Counted from the first letter of the stretch, positions 52,866 through 62,895 are shown. The stretch is DNA of 64,000 nt from Streptomyces sp. NBC_01142 (GCF_026341125.1 NZ_JAPEOR010000002.1:1984001-2048000), one strand, 5' to 3'. The notes: a model not told the origin generated them from the letters alone. Numbers and translations: made by a program.

Positions 52866-55283
52866 TTACTTGACCGATGGACCAACCTTGACCGTGATCG
52901 TCTGGCCGCTCGCCGGCTCGTTCACGATCGAGATCTTGGTGTTGGTGTCAGTTACCTTCACACTCGCGGTCGGGTTCTCCGCGTCCCAGTACACGCCCTT
53001 GCGGTCGTCGAAGACCGGGTTGCCCGACTGCGGCTTGATCCGCAGTGCCGTGTCCGCGTTGTGCAGCGTGAAGCCGTCCGTCCGGTACCGGCTGAACGGC
53101 GAGTCGAACGACTGGATCTTGTTCCGCATCAGCTTGCCGTCCGCCCACTTCAGCGGCTTGGCGTGGGCATCGACCGGAAGGATCAGACCCTGGCCCGGGT
53201 GGGCGCTGGTGTTGTTGTCCTTCTGGGAGGTGTCCCACAGCCAGACCATCAGGCCGTTCTGGTACGGGTAGTGCTCGACCCAGCCGTCCTTGGGCGCCTT
53301 GAAGCCGAAGTTGTACGGACCGACCTTGAGGGTCTTGTCGTACGACACGTACTGACGGTTCTCGGCCAGGTAGTACTGCTCGTACTCCTTGGTGAAGGAC
53401 TCGCCGATGCGGGAGAAGCCCTTCGACGTCCACCCCGCGTCGTCACCCTCGGCGTTGTCGCTGAAGAGCGGCTTGCCGTCCGCGACCACGCTCAGCGCGT
53501 CCGCCGCGAAGCCCTTGCCGCCCGCGCCGCCGTCCGTCTGGTAGCGGAAGCGGACGTCGACCTTCTTGCCTGCGTACGCGTCCAGCGGGTACGCCAGCTT
53601 CTTGTACGCACCCGACGCACCGGTCAGTGCCGGCTTGTCGCCCGCGTCACGGGTGACCGGCTTGCCGTCGGCCGTGCCGTCCACCGGCGTCCAGTTGGCG
53701 CCGCCGTCCGTCGACACCTCTGCGTAGAGGTAGTCGTAGTTGGCCTCGATGTCCCACCAGCCCGAGAGCTCCAGGGACGCCTTCGCCTTGCCGGTCAGGT
53801 CCACCGGGCGGGACAGGGTGTTCTTGAGGTCGTCACCCATGTCGCTCCACCACTGCTTGGAGCCCTCTGCGGGCTTCACGACAGTCGTGGTGACCGGCTT
53901 CTTCGGCAGCTCGACGACGAGCGCCTGCGGGTTCTTGGTGTTGTACTCCGCCACACCCAGCTTGTGGGTGGACTTCGTCGCCGCCTTGCCCTTGCTGTAG
54001 TTGAGCCAGCCCAGCTGCAGCTTGTCCCAGGCGGTCATGTCGCCCGGCAGGTCGCCGATGGAGTCCTTGCCGGTGCCGAGCCAGGAGCCGGCCGACATCA
54101 GGGACCAGTAGCCGGTCGAGTTCTCGCCCTTGCCCGAGGTGTCGTACAGGTCGGGCAGACCCAGGTCGTGACCGTACTCGTGGGCGAAGACACCGAGGCC
54201 GCCGTTCTCGGGCTGCATGGTGTAGTCGCCGACCCAGATGCCGGTGGAGCCGATCTGGGTACCGCCGGACTTGTTGTTCGCCGGGCCGGTGTTGCCGGCG
54301 TCCGTGCCGTACGCGTACCAGCGGTGCGCCCACAGCGCGTTGGTGCCCTGGGCACCGCCGCCGGCCGACTCGTCCTCGCCCGCGTGGACGATCTGGAAGT
54401 GGTCGATGTAGCCGTCGGGCTCGTTGAAGTTGCCGTCGTTGTCGAAGTCGTAGCGGTCCCACTGGTCGTACGCGGACAGGTCCGCCTTGATCTGCGCGTC
54501 CGTACGGCCCTTGGCCTTCTGGTCGGCGGCCCAGGCGGTCACGCCGTCCTTGACCGTGTCCCAGACGTTGGAGCAGTTGGTGTCGCCGCAGTAGTTGGAG
54601 CCGTAGCGGGCCTCGTTGTAGTCGACCTTGACCCAGTCGGAGACCTTGCCCTCGACCGAGTACCGGCCCGAGGAGGTCTTCTCGTAGTAGGTCTTCAGCG
54701 ACTCCTTCGGCTTGCCCTTCTTGTCCTTGCCGGTGCCAAAGTAGAGGTCCTGGAAGTGCTTCTGGTTGTAGTCCGCCTGCCAGGCCGTGGAGTTGTCCGT
54801 CTTGCGGTCCGGCTTGGCGATCTTGTTGTGCAGCGGGCCGGGCGTACCGGCGTACTTCTTGACCGGCGCCTCGGGTCCTTCCGGACCGTCCGGGTCGAAC
54901 ATCGTGGTGTCGTCGACCTTGTCGCCGAACTCCACCAGGATCGTGAAGATCTTGTCCGTCTTCTCCCGGCCGAGCTCGACGTACTTCTTGTTGTCGAGTT
55001 TGACGACCTTGGACGCGCCGCGCTGCTGCACGGTCGCGTCGCCGGCTATGACCTGCTCCAGCGCCGCCTGGCGCTGCTGTTCCTGCTGCTTGCTGAACGG
55101 ACCCTCGAGGTCGTGCTCGACATGGCCCTTGCCCGGAGCCGGATCATGGCGCTCGATACCGGCCGGATCCGACGTCCCCTGGTTGTCGGCCTGGGCGCTG
55201 GTGAACGCCGCGGCCGTCGCGGTGGTCGTGGCCAGAGCCACGAGCACCGCAGATGCTCTGATCGTCCGTCGCTTGGTGGTCAC
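52866..55283 (-). CDS. secreted M6-family (immune inhibitor A type) metalloprotease
   Basis: 805 residues from a GTG with GGGGAGG upstream. A signal peptide of about 30 residues ends near SAQA. A propeptide follows (to about 90), then the M6 catalytic domain with H368-E-Y-G-H372 (FAHEYGHDLGLPDLYD) and WSLMSAGSW. The C-terminal third carries the VEG/MAM-like and PKD-type beta modules of this family. It digests proteins outside the cell. InhA-type enzymes attack host defence peptides in Bacillus; in Streptomyces a nutritional or developmental role is more likely. Confidence 0.92.
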   Translation of the reverse strand: MTTKRRTIRASAVLVALATTTATAAAFTSAQADNQGTSDPAGIERHDPAPGKGHVEHDLEGPFSKQQEQQRQAALEQVIAGDATVQQRGASKVVKLDNKKYVELGREKTDKIFTILVEFGDKVDDTTMFDPDGPEGPEAPVKKYAGTPGPLHNKIAKPDRKTDNSTAWQADYNQKHFQDLYFGTGKDKKGKPKESLKTYYEKTSSGRYSVEGKVSDWVKVDYNEARYGSNYCGDTNCSNVWDTVKDGVTAWAADQKAKGRTDAQIKADLSAYDQWDRYDFDNDGNFNEPDGYIDHFQIVHAGEDESAGGGAQGTNALWAHRWYAYGTDAGNTGPANNKSGGTQIGSTGIWVGDYTMQPENGGLGVFAHEYGHDLGLPDLYDTSGKGENSTGYWSLMSAGSWLGTGKDSIGDLPGDMTAWDKLQLGWLNYSKGKAATKSTHKLGVAEYNTKNPQALVVELPKKPVTTTVVKPAEGSKQWWSDMGDDLKNTLSRPVDLTGKAKASLELSGWWDIEANYDYLYAEVSTDGGANWTPVDGTADGKPVTRDAGDKPALTGASGAYKKLAYPLDAYAGKKVDVRFRYQTDGGAGGKGFAADALSVVADGKPLFSDNAEGDDAGWTSKGFSRIGESFTKEYEQYYLAENRQYVSYDKTLKVGPYNFGFKAPKDGWVEHYPYQNGLMVWLWDTSQKDNNTSAHPGQGLILPVDAHAKPLKWADGKLMRNKIQSFDSPFSRYRTDGFTLHNADTALRIKPQSGNPVFDDRKGVYWDAENPTASVKVTDTNTKISIVNEPASGQTITVKVGPSVK

Positions 55284-55676
55284 TTGATGCAGTCCTCCCC
55301 GGCGCTCCGTCGCAGCGGACCGGATGTGGGGTTCGTCCGCGCGCGGTGACGCGTCACAAGTGACGACATTCGACCGGAGTCGCGGGAGAAAAGACAGACC
55401 TTGACTTGAACAGACCAACTGCACTATGCAGGAGCTCAGTTCCGGTATCCGGACGTCACGGAGGGCCACCGAGGACGCGGTCAAACCGGACAACGGGCGC
55501 ATTCGAGCGACCACTTGGTGGACACCATGAATCCGTGCGCCCCCGATGCTCCGGCACCGTGGGTTAGGTCACGCTTACCGGCGGTTCCTCTCGGGCATCC
55601 ACCGTCGTAGAGTTATTTGACAGTGCGACCGAGTTGAGAGACACCCCCTGACCACGTCCCGAGGACGGATACCGTC
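55284..55676. other. promoter region between the M6 protease and a divergent gene
   Basis: No gene. Near 55353-55364 GTCAC-AA-GTGAC is a small dyad. The divergent spacing suggests promoters for both genes; I cannot place them exactly. Confidence 0.3.
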
Positions 55677-56024
55677 ATGCCGCGTCCGACTGCCGCACAG
55701 CTTGCCTACGGTTCGGCCACCGTGGTCTTCTCGACCCTCGCCCTGCTGCTGCTCACCCGCACCACCCACAGCGCAGGAGTCGCCGCCGTCGGAGTTGCCT
55801 CAATGGCGCTCGGCCTGCTGGTCGCGGTCGCTCTGCCCATGGGCCGGACCGCGTACGGCGCCCGGACAGCGAAAGCGGCGCACACGGTCCGTACGAACCG
55901 TGCCGCCGCCGAGAGCACTGTCGCCTCCGCCGCCTCCTCCGACGGCCTCACCACCCGGGTGCCCACAGTCCGCGCACACGCGGGCGCCGAGGTCAGGATC
56001 GGCGAGCACTCACTACGCCGCTGA
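55677..56024 (+). CDS. small membrane protein of unknown function
   Basis: 115 residues. Two hydrophobic helices (VVFSTLALLLL and VAAVGVASMALGLLVAVALP) and a soluble, basic C-terminal half. GAGGACGG precedes the ATG. It overlaps the convergent RDD gene by 12 bases. I do not recognise the family beyond a Streptomyces-conserved short membrane protein. Confidence 0.65.
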   Translation: MPRPTAAQLAYGSATVVFSTLALLLLTRTTHSAGVAAVGVASMALGLLVAVALPMGRTAYGARTAKAAHTVRTNRAAAESTVASAASSDGLTTRVPTVRAHAGAEVRIGEHSLRR

Positions 56025-56750
56025 GACCACCACCGTCTTGCCCGCCTTGTCGTGCAGCCCCTGCTTGTACGGCTTGTCGGTCAGGATCGTCACGATGATG
56101 ACGAGCCACCAGATGCAGAAGCAGCACACCAGTGCGGGCACCCACAGCACCGCGGCACGCATCAGCGAGGAGCTGGTGTCCGGCACGCTGCCGTCGTTGA
56201 GCATCGCGACCCGCAGCTTCATCACACGCTTGCCGACCGTCTGACCGCTCCGCTTGACCATGATCGTGTCGTAGCCGACGTACGCGATCAGGGAGAGCAG
56301 CGACCAGAGCCACTGTCTGCCGGTGTTCATCTGGTCGGTGATGTCGTCCCAGCTGTCGTCGCCGTTGGTCGCGACGCCCCAGCCGCCGAAGAGCAGCGAG
56401 ATCAGGAAGAGCGGCACGAAGACGATCAGCGCGTCCATGACTCGGGCGAGGAACCGCTTGCCGAAGTCCGCGAGCGGCGGCATCCCGGCGAGCGGGTCGG
56501 CGCCGCCGTACCCCCCGCCGAAGGCGTTCGGATCGTACGGAGGGGGCTGGCCGCCACTACCGCCGTACGGATCCGAGCTGCCACCGCCGCCGTAGGGAGA
56601 GCCGTACGGCGAGCCCGATGGTGGACCCTGCGGGGGTTCCTGGGGAGGCTCCTGAGGGCCGCCCGCCGACGCCGGCGGGGGCTGCTGCGGCTTCTTGCGG
56701 AACGGGTCGTTCTCTGGCGGCTCGCCGGGCGTCGGCTGGTCGTTGCTCAT
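56013..56750 (-). CDS. RDD-family membrane protein
   Basis: 245 residues. A Pro-Gln-Gly-Tyr-rich cytoplasmic N-terminus (about 1-90) precedes the RDD domain: FGKRFLARVMDALIVFVPLF, then IMVKRSGQTVGKRVMKLRV and a C-terminal KPYKQGLHDKAGKTVVV. Three or four membrane helices. RDD proteins are often Na+/H+ antiporter-like or of unknown role; in actinobacteria Pro-rich N-termini are common. It lies directly downstream of a second RDD gene. Confidence 0.88.
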   Translation of the reverse strand: MSNDQPTPGEPPENDPFRKKPQQPPPASAGGPQEPPQEPPQGPPSGSPYGSPYGGGGSSDPYGGSGGQPPPYDPNAFGGGYGGADPLAGMPPLADFGKRFLARVMDALIVFVPLFLISLLFGGWGVATNGDDSWDDITDQMNTGRQWLWSLLSLIAYVGYDTIMVKRSGQTVGKRVMKLRVAMLNDGSVPDTSSSLMRAAVLWVPALVCCFCIWWLVIIVTILTDKPYKQGLHDKAGKTVVVSAA

Positions 56751-56824
56751 GGGGGCAGTGCATCCCGCCCCGAGGGGCCCCGCAACGGCTCGCACGCCGT
56801 TCGGGGGACCCCCGGTCGGCCCTG

Positions 56825-58387
56825 TCAGCCGGCCACGAAGGTGTGCGCCGCCTTGTCGTGCCAGCACTGCCGCCACGGGCGGTCGAACAGGCACCACAGC
56901 ACGTTGAGCACTCCGACGGCCAGGATGCCCAGCACGCCGTAGACGAGCCAGCGGCGCAGCGCGGCCCCGAAGGACGGGGGCTCGCGGGACTCGATGCCCC
57001 AGACGGTCAGGCCGCAGAGCTTCTTGCCGAGGGTGCGGCCCCACTTGGCGGTCGGCAGGGCTTCGTACAGCACACCGAGGACCAGCAGAGCACCGAGGAT
57101 GATGCCGAGGTGGCCGGCGGTGGTGCCGTCGACCAGCCAGACGGTGACCGTCTCGCCCGACTGCTTGGCCGCCTCGATCTTCTCGTCGATATGGGCACGC
57201 GCCTGGGACACGACCGGTACGGCGGCGGCGGCGACGAGCACGCCGAGCAGCACGGTGTCGATGAGCCGGGCGGCGAGCCGCTTGCCGAGGGATGCGGGCC
57301 TGGCCGCCGCCTGGGCCTGGGCGGCCTGCAGGAAGGGATCGTTGACCGGCGGCTTCCAGGGCACGACGGGCTGCTCGGCCTCGGCGCCGGACTGTGGGCT
57401 CTGGGCCAGCTGGCGCACCTGCTGCGGCCAGGAAGCCGCGCCGCCGCCGGGGCCGTTGGTGACGGGCTGCTGGGACGGGTCGGGCACATGGGGCTGCTGG
57501 GGTTGGGGCTGCTGAGGCTGGGCGGGCGCCTGGGGCTGCGGTTGGCGCTGAGCCGGGGCCTGCGGCTGGGGCTGGGGCTGCGCGGGCGCGGAGGGTGCCG
57601 CAGGTGCTGCGGCTGCCTTGGGGCCGCCCGGAGCCAGCGACCGGATCGTCATGGTGCCCTCGGCCTGCTCGGCGGGTGCGCCGCGACCGGCCCGCGGGAC
57701 ACGGATGGCGGCGGTGCCCTCGGTCGGAGGCTGCGGTTGCCCCTGCGGCTGGGGGTGACGACGGCCGGGGCTCTCACCCCCGGGGGCCGGTGCGGCGTCC
57801 GACGCGCCGGCAGCGGAAGACGCACTGCCGGGGCGGCGCAGCGCGCGGATCGCGACGGTGCCGTCCACGGGAGGCTCGCCCGCGCCGGCCGGTCCCAGCG
57901 AGCGGACGCCGGGCAGGGCGCCGCCCGTCGGGTCGGCAGGGTTGGCCGGGCGGCGCGGATCGGCCGGCGCACCGGACGTACCCGCTACACCCGATGCACC
58001 CGACGTATCCGTCCGGGCGGGCGTGCGCGGGTCCTGGCCGCCACCGCCCCAGGAGACCAGATGGTCCCGCTCGCCGCCGAACCCGGTCTGGCGCGAGGTG
58101 TCGGCCTGCCAGGCGGTGGCCGCCTCCGGGCGGGACGGCGCGTCGAACGGCTCCTCGTCGAGGAAGACGGGTCCTGTCTCCTCCAGCGGGGAAGGGGGTG
58201 GAACGGGGGCGGACGCCCCCGAGTGGGGCGCCGGGGGCATCGCCTCGCCCGACGTGGGCGCAGGCCGGCTCGTACCGGGCACCCACGCCGCACCGTTCCA
58301 GTACCGGACATATCCAGGAATGGACGGATCGGGGTAATAGCCGGGCGTGGGGCTGCCGTCACCGGTTGCCGGGGTTGGGGCGCTCAT
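56825..58387 (-). CDS. large RDD-family protein with DUF2510 N-terminus
   Basis: 520 residues. The N-terminal DUF2510 motif PGYYPDPSIPGYVRYWNGAAW is followed by a 330-residue disordered, Pro-Gln-Ala-rich region. That region holds three related motifs, DGTVAIRALRR, EGTAAIRVPRAG and EGTMTIRSLAPG. The C-terminal RDD domain (about 370-520) has LGKRLAARLIDTVLLGVLV, WGRTLGKKLCGL and WHDKAAHTFVAG. The protein sits in the membrane with a long cytoplasmic arm. Starts differ by one codon (GTG or ATG). Confidence 0.85.
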   Translation of the reverse strand: MSAPTPATGDGSPTPGYYPDPSIPGYVRYWNGAAWVPGTSRPAPTSGEAMPPAPHSGASAPVPPPSPLEETGPVFLDEEPFDAPSRPEAATAWQADTSRQTGFGGERDHLVSWGGGGQDPRTPARTDTSGASGVAGTSGAPADPRRPANPADPTGGALPGVRSLGPAGAGEPPVDGTVAIRALRRPGSASSAAGASDAAPAPGGESPGRRHPQPQGQPQPPTEGTAAIRVPRAGRGAPAEQAEGTMTIRSLAPGGPKAAAAPAAPSAPAQPQPQPQAPAQRQPQPQAPAQPQQPQPQQPHVPDPSQQPVTNGPGGGAASWPQQVRQLAQSPQSGAEAEQPVVPWKPPVNDPFLQAAQAQAAARPASLGKRLAARLIDTVLLGVLVAAAAVPVVSQARAHIDEKIEAAKQSGETVTVWLVDGTTAGHLGIILGALLVLGVLYEALPTAKWGRTLGKKLCGLTVWGIESREPPSFGAALRRWLVYGVLGILAVGVLNVLWCLFDRPWRQCWHDKAAHTFVAG

Positions 58388-58615
58388 CACCGTGGTCCCG
58401 TATCTGCTCGAGGCCTCAATTCAAGGCACCACATCTATCAGACCCTCGCGCCCCCCTGGGCCGGTCCTGCGTTAACGACCACTATCCGGTCACTGTCACC
58501 GCACAGAAAGTAGCGAAAAGTTATCGGCGAAAGTCGCGTCATAGCCGGCGGGGAAGGCGCTCTCTCCCTGTGCGGCCCGCTCACAGGGCCTCGCACAAGA
58601 AAGGAGAGCACTCTC

Positions 58616-59092
58616 ATGCACACCGTGGTGGAACGCGAGCTGGAGCTCAAGCTGGTGCTGTCGCCCGAACTCAGCATCCCTGTCCCCGCCAGGCTGACCT
58701 ACCGCACAGACGATCCGTATGCCGTGCAGATCACCTTTCATGTCGGCTCGGACTACCCCGTCAAATGGACCTTCGCCCGCGAAGTTCTGGTCGAAGGAGT
58801 GTTCCGGCCCGGCGGGCACGGAGATGTCCGGATCTGGCCGACCAAGCTGGAGGGCCGGAGCGTGGTCATGATCGCGCTCAGCTCCCCGGAGGGCGACGCC
58901 CTGCTGGAGGCGTCGTCCGCGGTGGTGTCCGCGTGGCTGGAGCGGACACTACGGGTGGTCCCTCCGGGCTCCGAGTCCGAGCGGCTCGCCATCGACGACG
59001 GCCTCGCCGAGCTGCTCGCGCCCGCCCCGGCCGACGATCTGTGGCTGCGGGACCCCTGGCCGTCGGACGAGTCCGCGGACGGTGACAGCTGA
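58616..59092 (+). CDS. ssgG: SsgA-like protein, SsgG-type
   Basis: 158 residues. The SALP fold is marked by VPARLTYRTDDPYAVQITFH, VKWTFAREVLVEGV and GHGDVRIWPTK. SsgA-like proteins guide septum placement and autolysins during sporulation. SsgG is the closest named member by location and by the extended acidic C-terminus; that subtype assignment is tentative. AGGAGAGC precedes the ATG. Confidence 0.85.
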   Translation: MHTVVERELELKLVLSPELSIPVPARLTYRTDDPYAVQITFHVGSDYPVKWTFAREVLVEGVFRPGGHGDVRIWPTKLEGRSVVMIALSSPEGDALLEASSAVVSAWLERTLRVVPPGSESERLAIDDGLAELLAPAPADDLWLRDPWPSDESADGDS

Positions 59093-59109
59093 GCGGTGGC
59101 CCGCTGATG

Positions 59110-59490
59110 TCAGTCGGTGACGTACGTATGCGTGATGAATTCGATGGAGTGCCCGTCGGGGTCGTCGATGTACACCCCGCGGCCTCCGAAGTGGTGGTTG
59201 ATCTGCTGCGGCCTGGCATGCATCGGGTCGGCCCAGTACGGGAGTTCGCGATCGGTTATCCGGCCGAAGATCTCGTCGAACTCGTCCTCCGAAACCAGGA
59301 AGGCCAGGTGCTGCGAGGTGATGGCGGCGTCCGCGTCGAGGTAGTCGAGGGTGACGCCGCCCTCCAGCGGGAGGCTGGCGAAGGGGCCGAACGGCTTGGG
59401 CTCGGGCCCCCCGATCAGCTCGGCGAGAAAGCGGGCGCCGGCGAAGCGGTCACGGCTGTGGACGATGGTGTGATCAAGACGTGCGGGCAC
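59110..59490 (-). CDS. VOC-family protein (glyoxalase/bleomycin resistance fold)
   Basis: 126 residues from a GTG preceded by AGAGGAGGAG. Tandem beta-alpha-beta-beta-beta units: LDHTIVHSRD, ARFLAELIGG, LAFLVSEDEFDEIFGR and GGRGVYIDDPDGHSIEFIT, with metal-ligand-like His and Glu. The substrate is unknown. Its stop lies 18 bases from the convergent ssgG stop. Confidence 0.88.
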   Translation of the reverse strand: MPARLDHTIVHSRDRFAGARFLAELIGGPEPKPFGPFASLPLEGGVTLDYLDADAAITSQHLAFLVSEDEFDEIFGRITDRELPYWADPMHARPQQINHHFGGRGVYIDDPDGHSIEFITHTYVTD

Positions 59491-59579
59491 GGCTCCTCCT
59501 CTGAAGTGAGGCGGTTTCTGGTTGATCTGCACCTTTCACGCTAGGCGGGCTGCCGTGCCCGTACCATCGGGCTTTCGCC

Positions 59580-59680
59580 GTACGCCTGAGGACCCAGCGG
59601 TTTCGAGCCAGGTCCGGGGCCCGGGGTCCGGGGTTCAGGTCCGGGTCCGGGGTTCAGGTCCGGGGTCCGGGATGGAGACT
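59580..59680. repeat. imperfect repeats of GGTCCGGGG/TTCAGGTCC
   Basis: Units such as GGTCCGGGGTTCA recur three to four times between the VOC gene start and the oxidase stop. Non-coding. Confidence 0.7.
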
Positions 59681-61080
59681 CAGAAGATCTTGCCGGGGTT
59701 GAGCAGGCCGAGCGGGTCGAAGGTCTGCTTGATGCCTCGCTGCAACTCCACGCCCACCGGGCCGAGTTCGCGCGCCAGCCACTCCTTCTTCAGCACGCCG
59801 ACGCCGTGTTCGCCGGTGATCGTGCCGCCGAGCTCCAGGCCGAGCGCCATGATCTCGTCGAAGGATTCGCGGGCGCGCCGGGATTCGTCGGGGTCGGTGT
59901 GGTCGAAGCAGACGACGGGATGGGTGTTGCCGTCGCCGGCATGCGCGCAGACGCCGATGGTCAGGTCGTACTTCTCCGCGACGGCGGCCGTACCGTCGAT
60001 CATCGCGGCAAGCTTCGAGCGCGGCACACAGACGTCGTCGATCATCGTGGCCGACTTGACGGTCTCCAGCGCGGTGAGCGACATCCTCCGCGCCTGGAGG
60101 AGGAGTTCGGACTCGGCGACCGTGTCCGCCGGGACGACCTGCGTGGCGCCGGCCGCGCTGCACAACTCGCCGACGGCGGCCAGGTCGGCGGCCGGGTCCG
60201 GGGTGTCGAAGGCGGCCAGCAGCAGCGCCTCGGTGGTGTCCGGCAGCCCCATGTTCGCCATGGCGTTCACGGCCCGGACGGTCGTACGGTCCATGATCTC
60301 GAGGAGCGACGGGGTGTGGCCGCGCTCCATGATCGCGCAGACGGCCTCGCAGGCGGCGGCCGCGGAATCGAACTCGGCGGCGAGGACGAGCTGCGCGGGC
60401 GGCTGCGGCCTGAGCGCGAGCACGGCCTTGACGACGATGCCGAGGCTGCCCTCCGAGCCGACGAAGAGCCGGGTCAGGTCGTAGCCCGCGACGCCCTTGG
60501 CGGTGCGGCGGCCGGTGCTGAGGAGACGTCCGTCGGCGAGGACGACGTCCAGGCCCAGCACGTACTCCGCCGTCACGCCGTACTTCACACAGCACAGGCC
60601 GCCCGACGCGGTGCCAATGTTCCCGCCGATGGTGCACATCTCCCAGCTGGAGGGGTCCGGCGGGTAGTAGAGGCCGTGCTCGCCCACGGCGCGGGACAGC
60701 ACCGCGTTGATGACACCCGGCTCGACCACGGCGATCCGGTCGACCGGGCTGATCTCCAGGATCCGGTCCATCTTGGTCAGCGACAGCACGATGCAGCCGT
60801 CGGAGGCGTTGGCGGCGCCGGACAGGCCGGTGCGGGCACCCTGCGGGACGACGGGGACGCGCAGCGCCGTCGCTGTGCGCATGACGTGCTGCACCTGTTC
60901 GACGGTGCGCGGCAGGACGACCACGGCGGGGGTGCCCGCCTCGCAGAAGCTCGCCATGTCGTTCGCGTAGGAAGCCGTGACGTCCGGGTCGGTGATCAAG
61001 GCTTCGGCCGGCAGTCCGGCGCTCAGCCGCTCAAGGAGGCGTCGGGGGTCCGGGGGCTGTTCCCCGGGAAGATGCAGCAT
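59680..61080 (-). CDS. FAD-linked oxidase (GlcD/D-lactate dehydrogenase type)
   Basis: 466 residues. FAD_binding_4 domain (about 40-180) with VVVLPRTVEQVQHVMRTA, VPQGARTGLSGAANA and the PPDPSSWEMCTIGGNIGTASGG loop; then GYDLTRLFVGSEGSLGIV. The FAD-oxidase C-terminal domain ends in HAGDGNTHPV, GGTITGEHGVGVLKK and DPLGLLNPGKIF. It oxidises a 2-hydroxy acid such as glycolate or D-lactate; the substrate is not settled by sequence. Confidence 0.93.
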   Translation of the reverse strand: MLHLPGEQPPDPRRLLERLSAGLPAEALITDPDVTASYANDMASFCEAGTPAVVVLPRTVEQVQHVMRTATALRVPVVPQGARTGLSGAANASDGCIVLSLTKMDRILEISPVDRIAVVEPGVINAVLSRAVGEHGLYYPPDPSSWEMCTIGGNIGTASGGLCCVKYGVTAEYVLGLDVVLADGRLLSTGRRTAKGVAGYDLTRLFVGSEGSLGIVVKAVLALRPQPPAQLVLAAEFDSAAAACEAVCAIMERGHTPSLLEIMDRTTVRAVNAMANMGLPDTTEALLLAAFDTPDPAADLAAVGELCSAAGATQVVPADTVAESELLLQARRMSLTALETVKSATMIDDVCVPRSKLAAMIDGTAAVAEKYDLTIGVCAHAGDGNTHPVVCFDHTDPDESRRARESFDEIMALGLELGGTITGEHGVGVLKKEWLARELGPVGVELQRGIKQTFDPLGLLNPGKIF

Positions 61081-61179
61081 GATCCCAGCGTCGCACCGGG
61101 GGCCATCGGTGTGAACCCGTCCGGCTTCCGCGTCGCAGGGCCGAGCCCTTTCTTCGTATTGACTGCGCGCTGACGCACA

Positions 61180-62895
61180 GTGAGCGCCATGAAGAGCGAA
61201 ACCCTGAAGAACGCTGCGGTCAGCTCACTGGTCGGCGCGACGCTGGTCACCGGCGTGATCTTCCTTGCGCCCGGATGGGGGGATCAGGCCCCGCCGCCCG
61301 CGCCGGGACCGGCCGCGCGGGCGGTCGCGGCGGCGGGCTCGGGGGCGCCGGCTTCCCTGGCCGAGCTGGCCGCGCTCATCGGGGACCGGGAGAGGTGGTT
61401 GCGGGCGCACCCTCGTGACGAGGAGTCATGGGCGGTGCTCGGATCGGCGTACGTGGAACGGGGCAGCCGGCTCGCGGACACGACGTACTACCCCAAGGCG
61501 GAGGACGCGCTGCGGCGGTCGCTGAACGTGCTCCCCGCCGAGGACGGCAACGTCGACGCGCTGGTGGGTCTTGCGGCGCTGGCCAACGCCCGGCACGACT
61601 TCACCAGGGCCCGCACCTTCGGTGAGAGCGCGATGAAGCAGAAGCCGAAGCGGTGGACGGTGTATCCGGTACTGATCGACGCGTACAGCGGACTCGGCGA
61701 CCACAAGGCCGTGAGCAGGGCGATGGACAGGCTCCTGAAGCTGAACTCGCTCCCGCCGGTCCTGGGGCGGGCGGCGGAGGTCTACCGGGACAAGGGCTGG
61801 CGCGAGGACGCGGCGGCGATGGCGTACGACGCGATGTCGCACGCCGACGCACCCACGGAGAAGGCGTCCGCGCTGCACCGGCTGGGTGAACTGGCCTGGG
61901 AGCGGGGTGAGCCGGCCGAGGCCGTGGGCCAGTACGACGCGGCGTTGCGGGCGGCGAGCGATCACCATCCCTCGCTGGTGGGGCGGGCGCGGGCACTGGC
62001 GGCGCTGGGGCGTAATGACGAGGCCTTCCACGACTACCAGGCGGCGCTCGGACAGGTGCCACTGCCCGAGTACTACCTGGAGGCGGGCGAGTTGTACGAG
62101 TCGCTGGGGCTGGACGGGGACGCCCTCACCCAGTACGAGCTGCTGCGCGAGCATGTGGTGCGGGCGGAGTCGCACGGGGTGAACGAGGAGCTCGTGCTGG
62201 CTCGCTTCGAGGCGGACCACGGGGATGCGGCGGTGGCGGTACGGCGGCTGCAGCGCGAATGGCGCCGGGGCCACCGCAGCATGTACGTCGCGGACGCGAT
62301 GGGGTGGGCGCTGTACCGGGCGGGGAGGGCGCAGGCGGCGCTGCCGTTCGCGAAGAAGGCGATGGACCAGGGGCTGCGGAGCGCGCTGTTCGCGTACCAC
62401 CGGGGCGAGATCGAGCGTGCGCTGGGGATGCACGGTCCGGCGCGCAGGCACCTCACCGAGGCGCTGCGGACGAATCCGCGCTTCTCACCGCTGCTGGCCG
62501 TGGTGGCACGGGAGTCGCTGAACACGCTCGGGGAGCCACCGGCGGGCGGCCCTCAGGGGCTGAACGGGGACGTGCCGGCGGAGGCCGATGCGCCGGAGAG
62601 CGGCGTGGGGGCGGGTACGGGCACGGGTACGGGCACGGGTACGGGTACGGGTTCGGGCACGGGCTCAGGTACAGGTACGGGCTCAGGTACGGGCACGGGT
62701 ACAGGTACGGGTACGGGCTCAGGTACGGGCACGGGTACGGGCTCAGGTACAGGTACGGGCTCAGGTTCCGGCTCCGGTTCCGGCTCCGGTTCCGGTTCCG
62801 TGAGTGTGCCGCAGCGTACGGCTGCGCAGCCGGCAGTGCCGCAGCCTGCACCGCCGCCCATGCCGACGCCGACGGTATGGAAGCCGGCCGGATGA
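61180..62895 (+). CDS. TPR-repeat protein with hypervariable Gly-Thr/Gly-Ser tail
   Basis: 571 residues. One N-terminal membrane segment ([17 protein letters not shown]), then about eight tetratricopeptide-like units, e.g. [20 protein letters not shown] and [20 protein letters not shown]. From about 478 the sequence is a run of Gly-Thr and Gly-Ser pairs encoded by six-base repeats, ending in a short Pro-rich tail. It is anchored to the membrane and probably a scaffold. A GTG at 61180 or an ATG at 61189 could start it. Confidence 0.8.
   Translation: MSAMKSETLKNAAVSSLVGATLVTGVIFLAPGWGDQAPPPAPGPAARAVAAAGSGAPASLAELAALIGDRERWLRAHPRDEESWAVLGSAYVERGSRLADTTYYPKAEDALRRSLNVLPAEDGNVDALVGLAALANARHDFTRARTFGESAMKQKPKRWTVYPVLIDAYSGLGDHKAVSRAMDRLLKLNSLPPVLGRAAEVYRDKGWREDAAAMAYDAMSHADAPTEKASALHRLGELAWERGEPAEAVGQYDAALRAASDHHPSLVGRARALAALGRNDEAFHDYQAALGQVPLPEYYLEAGELYESLGLDGDALTQYELLREHVVRAESHGVNEELVLARFEADHGDAAVAVRRLQREWRRGHRSMYVADAMGWALYRAGRAQAALPFAKKAMDQGLRSALFAYHRGEIERALGMHGPARRHLTEALRTNPRFSPLLAVVARESLNTLGEPPAGGPQGLNGDVPAEADAPESGVGAGTGTGTGTGTGTGSGTGSGTGTGSGTGTGTGTGTGSGTGTGTGSGTGTGSGSGSGSGSGSGSVSVPQRTAAQPAVPQPAPPPMPTPTVWKPAG
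62614..62800 (+). repeat. hexanucleotide repeat tract inside the TPR gene
   Basis: About 30 units of the type GGTACG, GGCACG, GGCTCA and GGTTCC. Each unit codes for two residues, so copy-number change keeps the frame and only lengthens or shortens the Gly-Thr/Gly-Ser tail. Confidence 0.9.

Noticed and set aside
53061..55349. 762-codon open frame on the plus strand opposite the M6 protease
   Set aside because: It is the complement-strand shadow of a high-GC gene, composed almost only of Arg, Val, Leu, Gly and Ala, and has no domain.
56618..58513. 631-codon frame on the plus strand opposite the two RDD genes
   Set aside because: It spans two real genes and the gap between them; low-complexity shadow of Pro-Gln-rich coding DNA.
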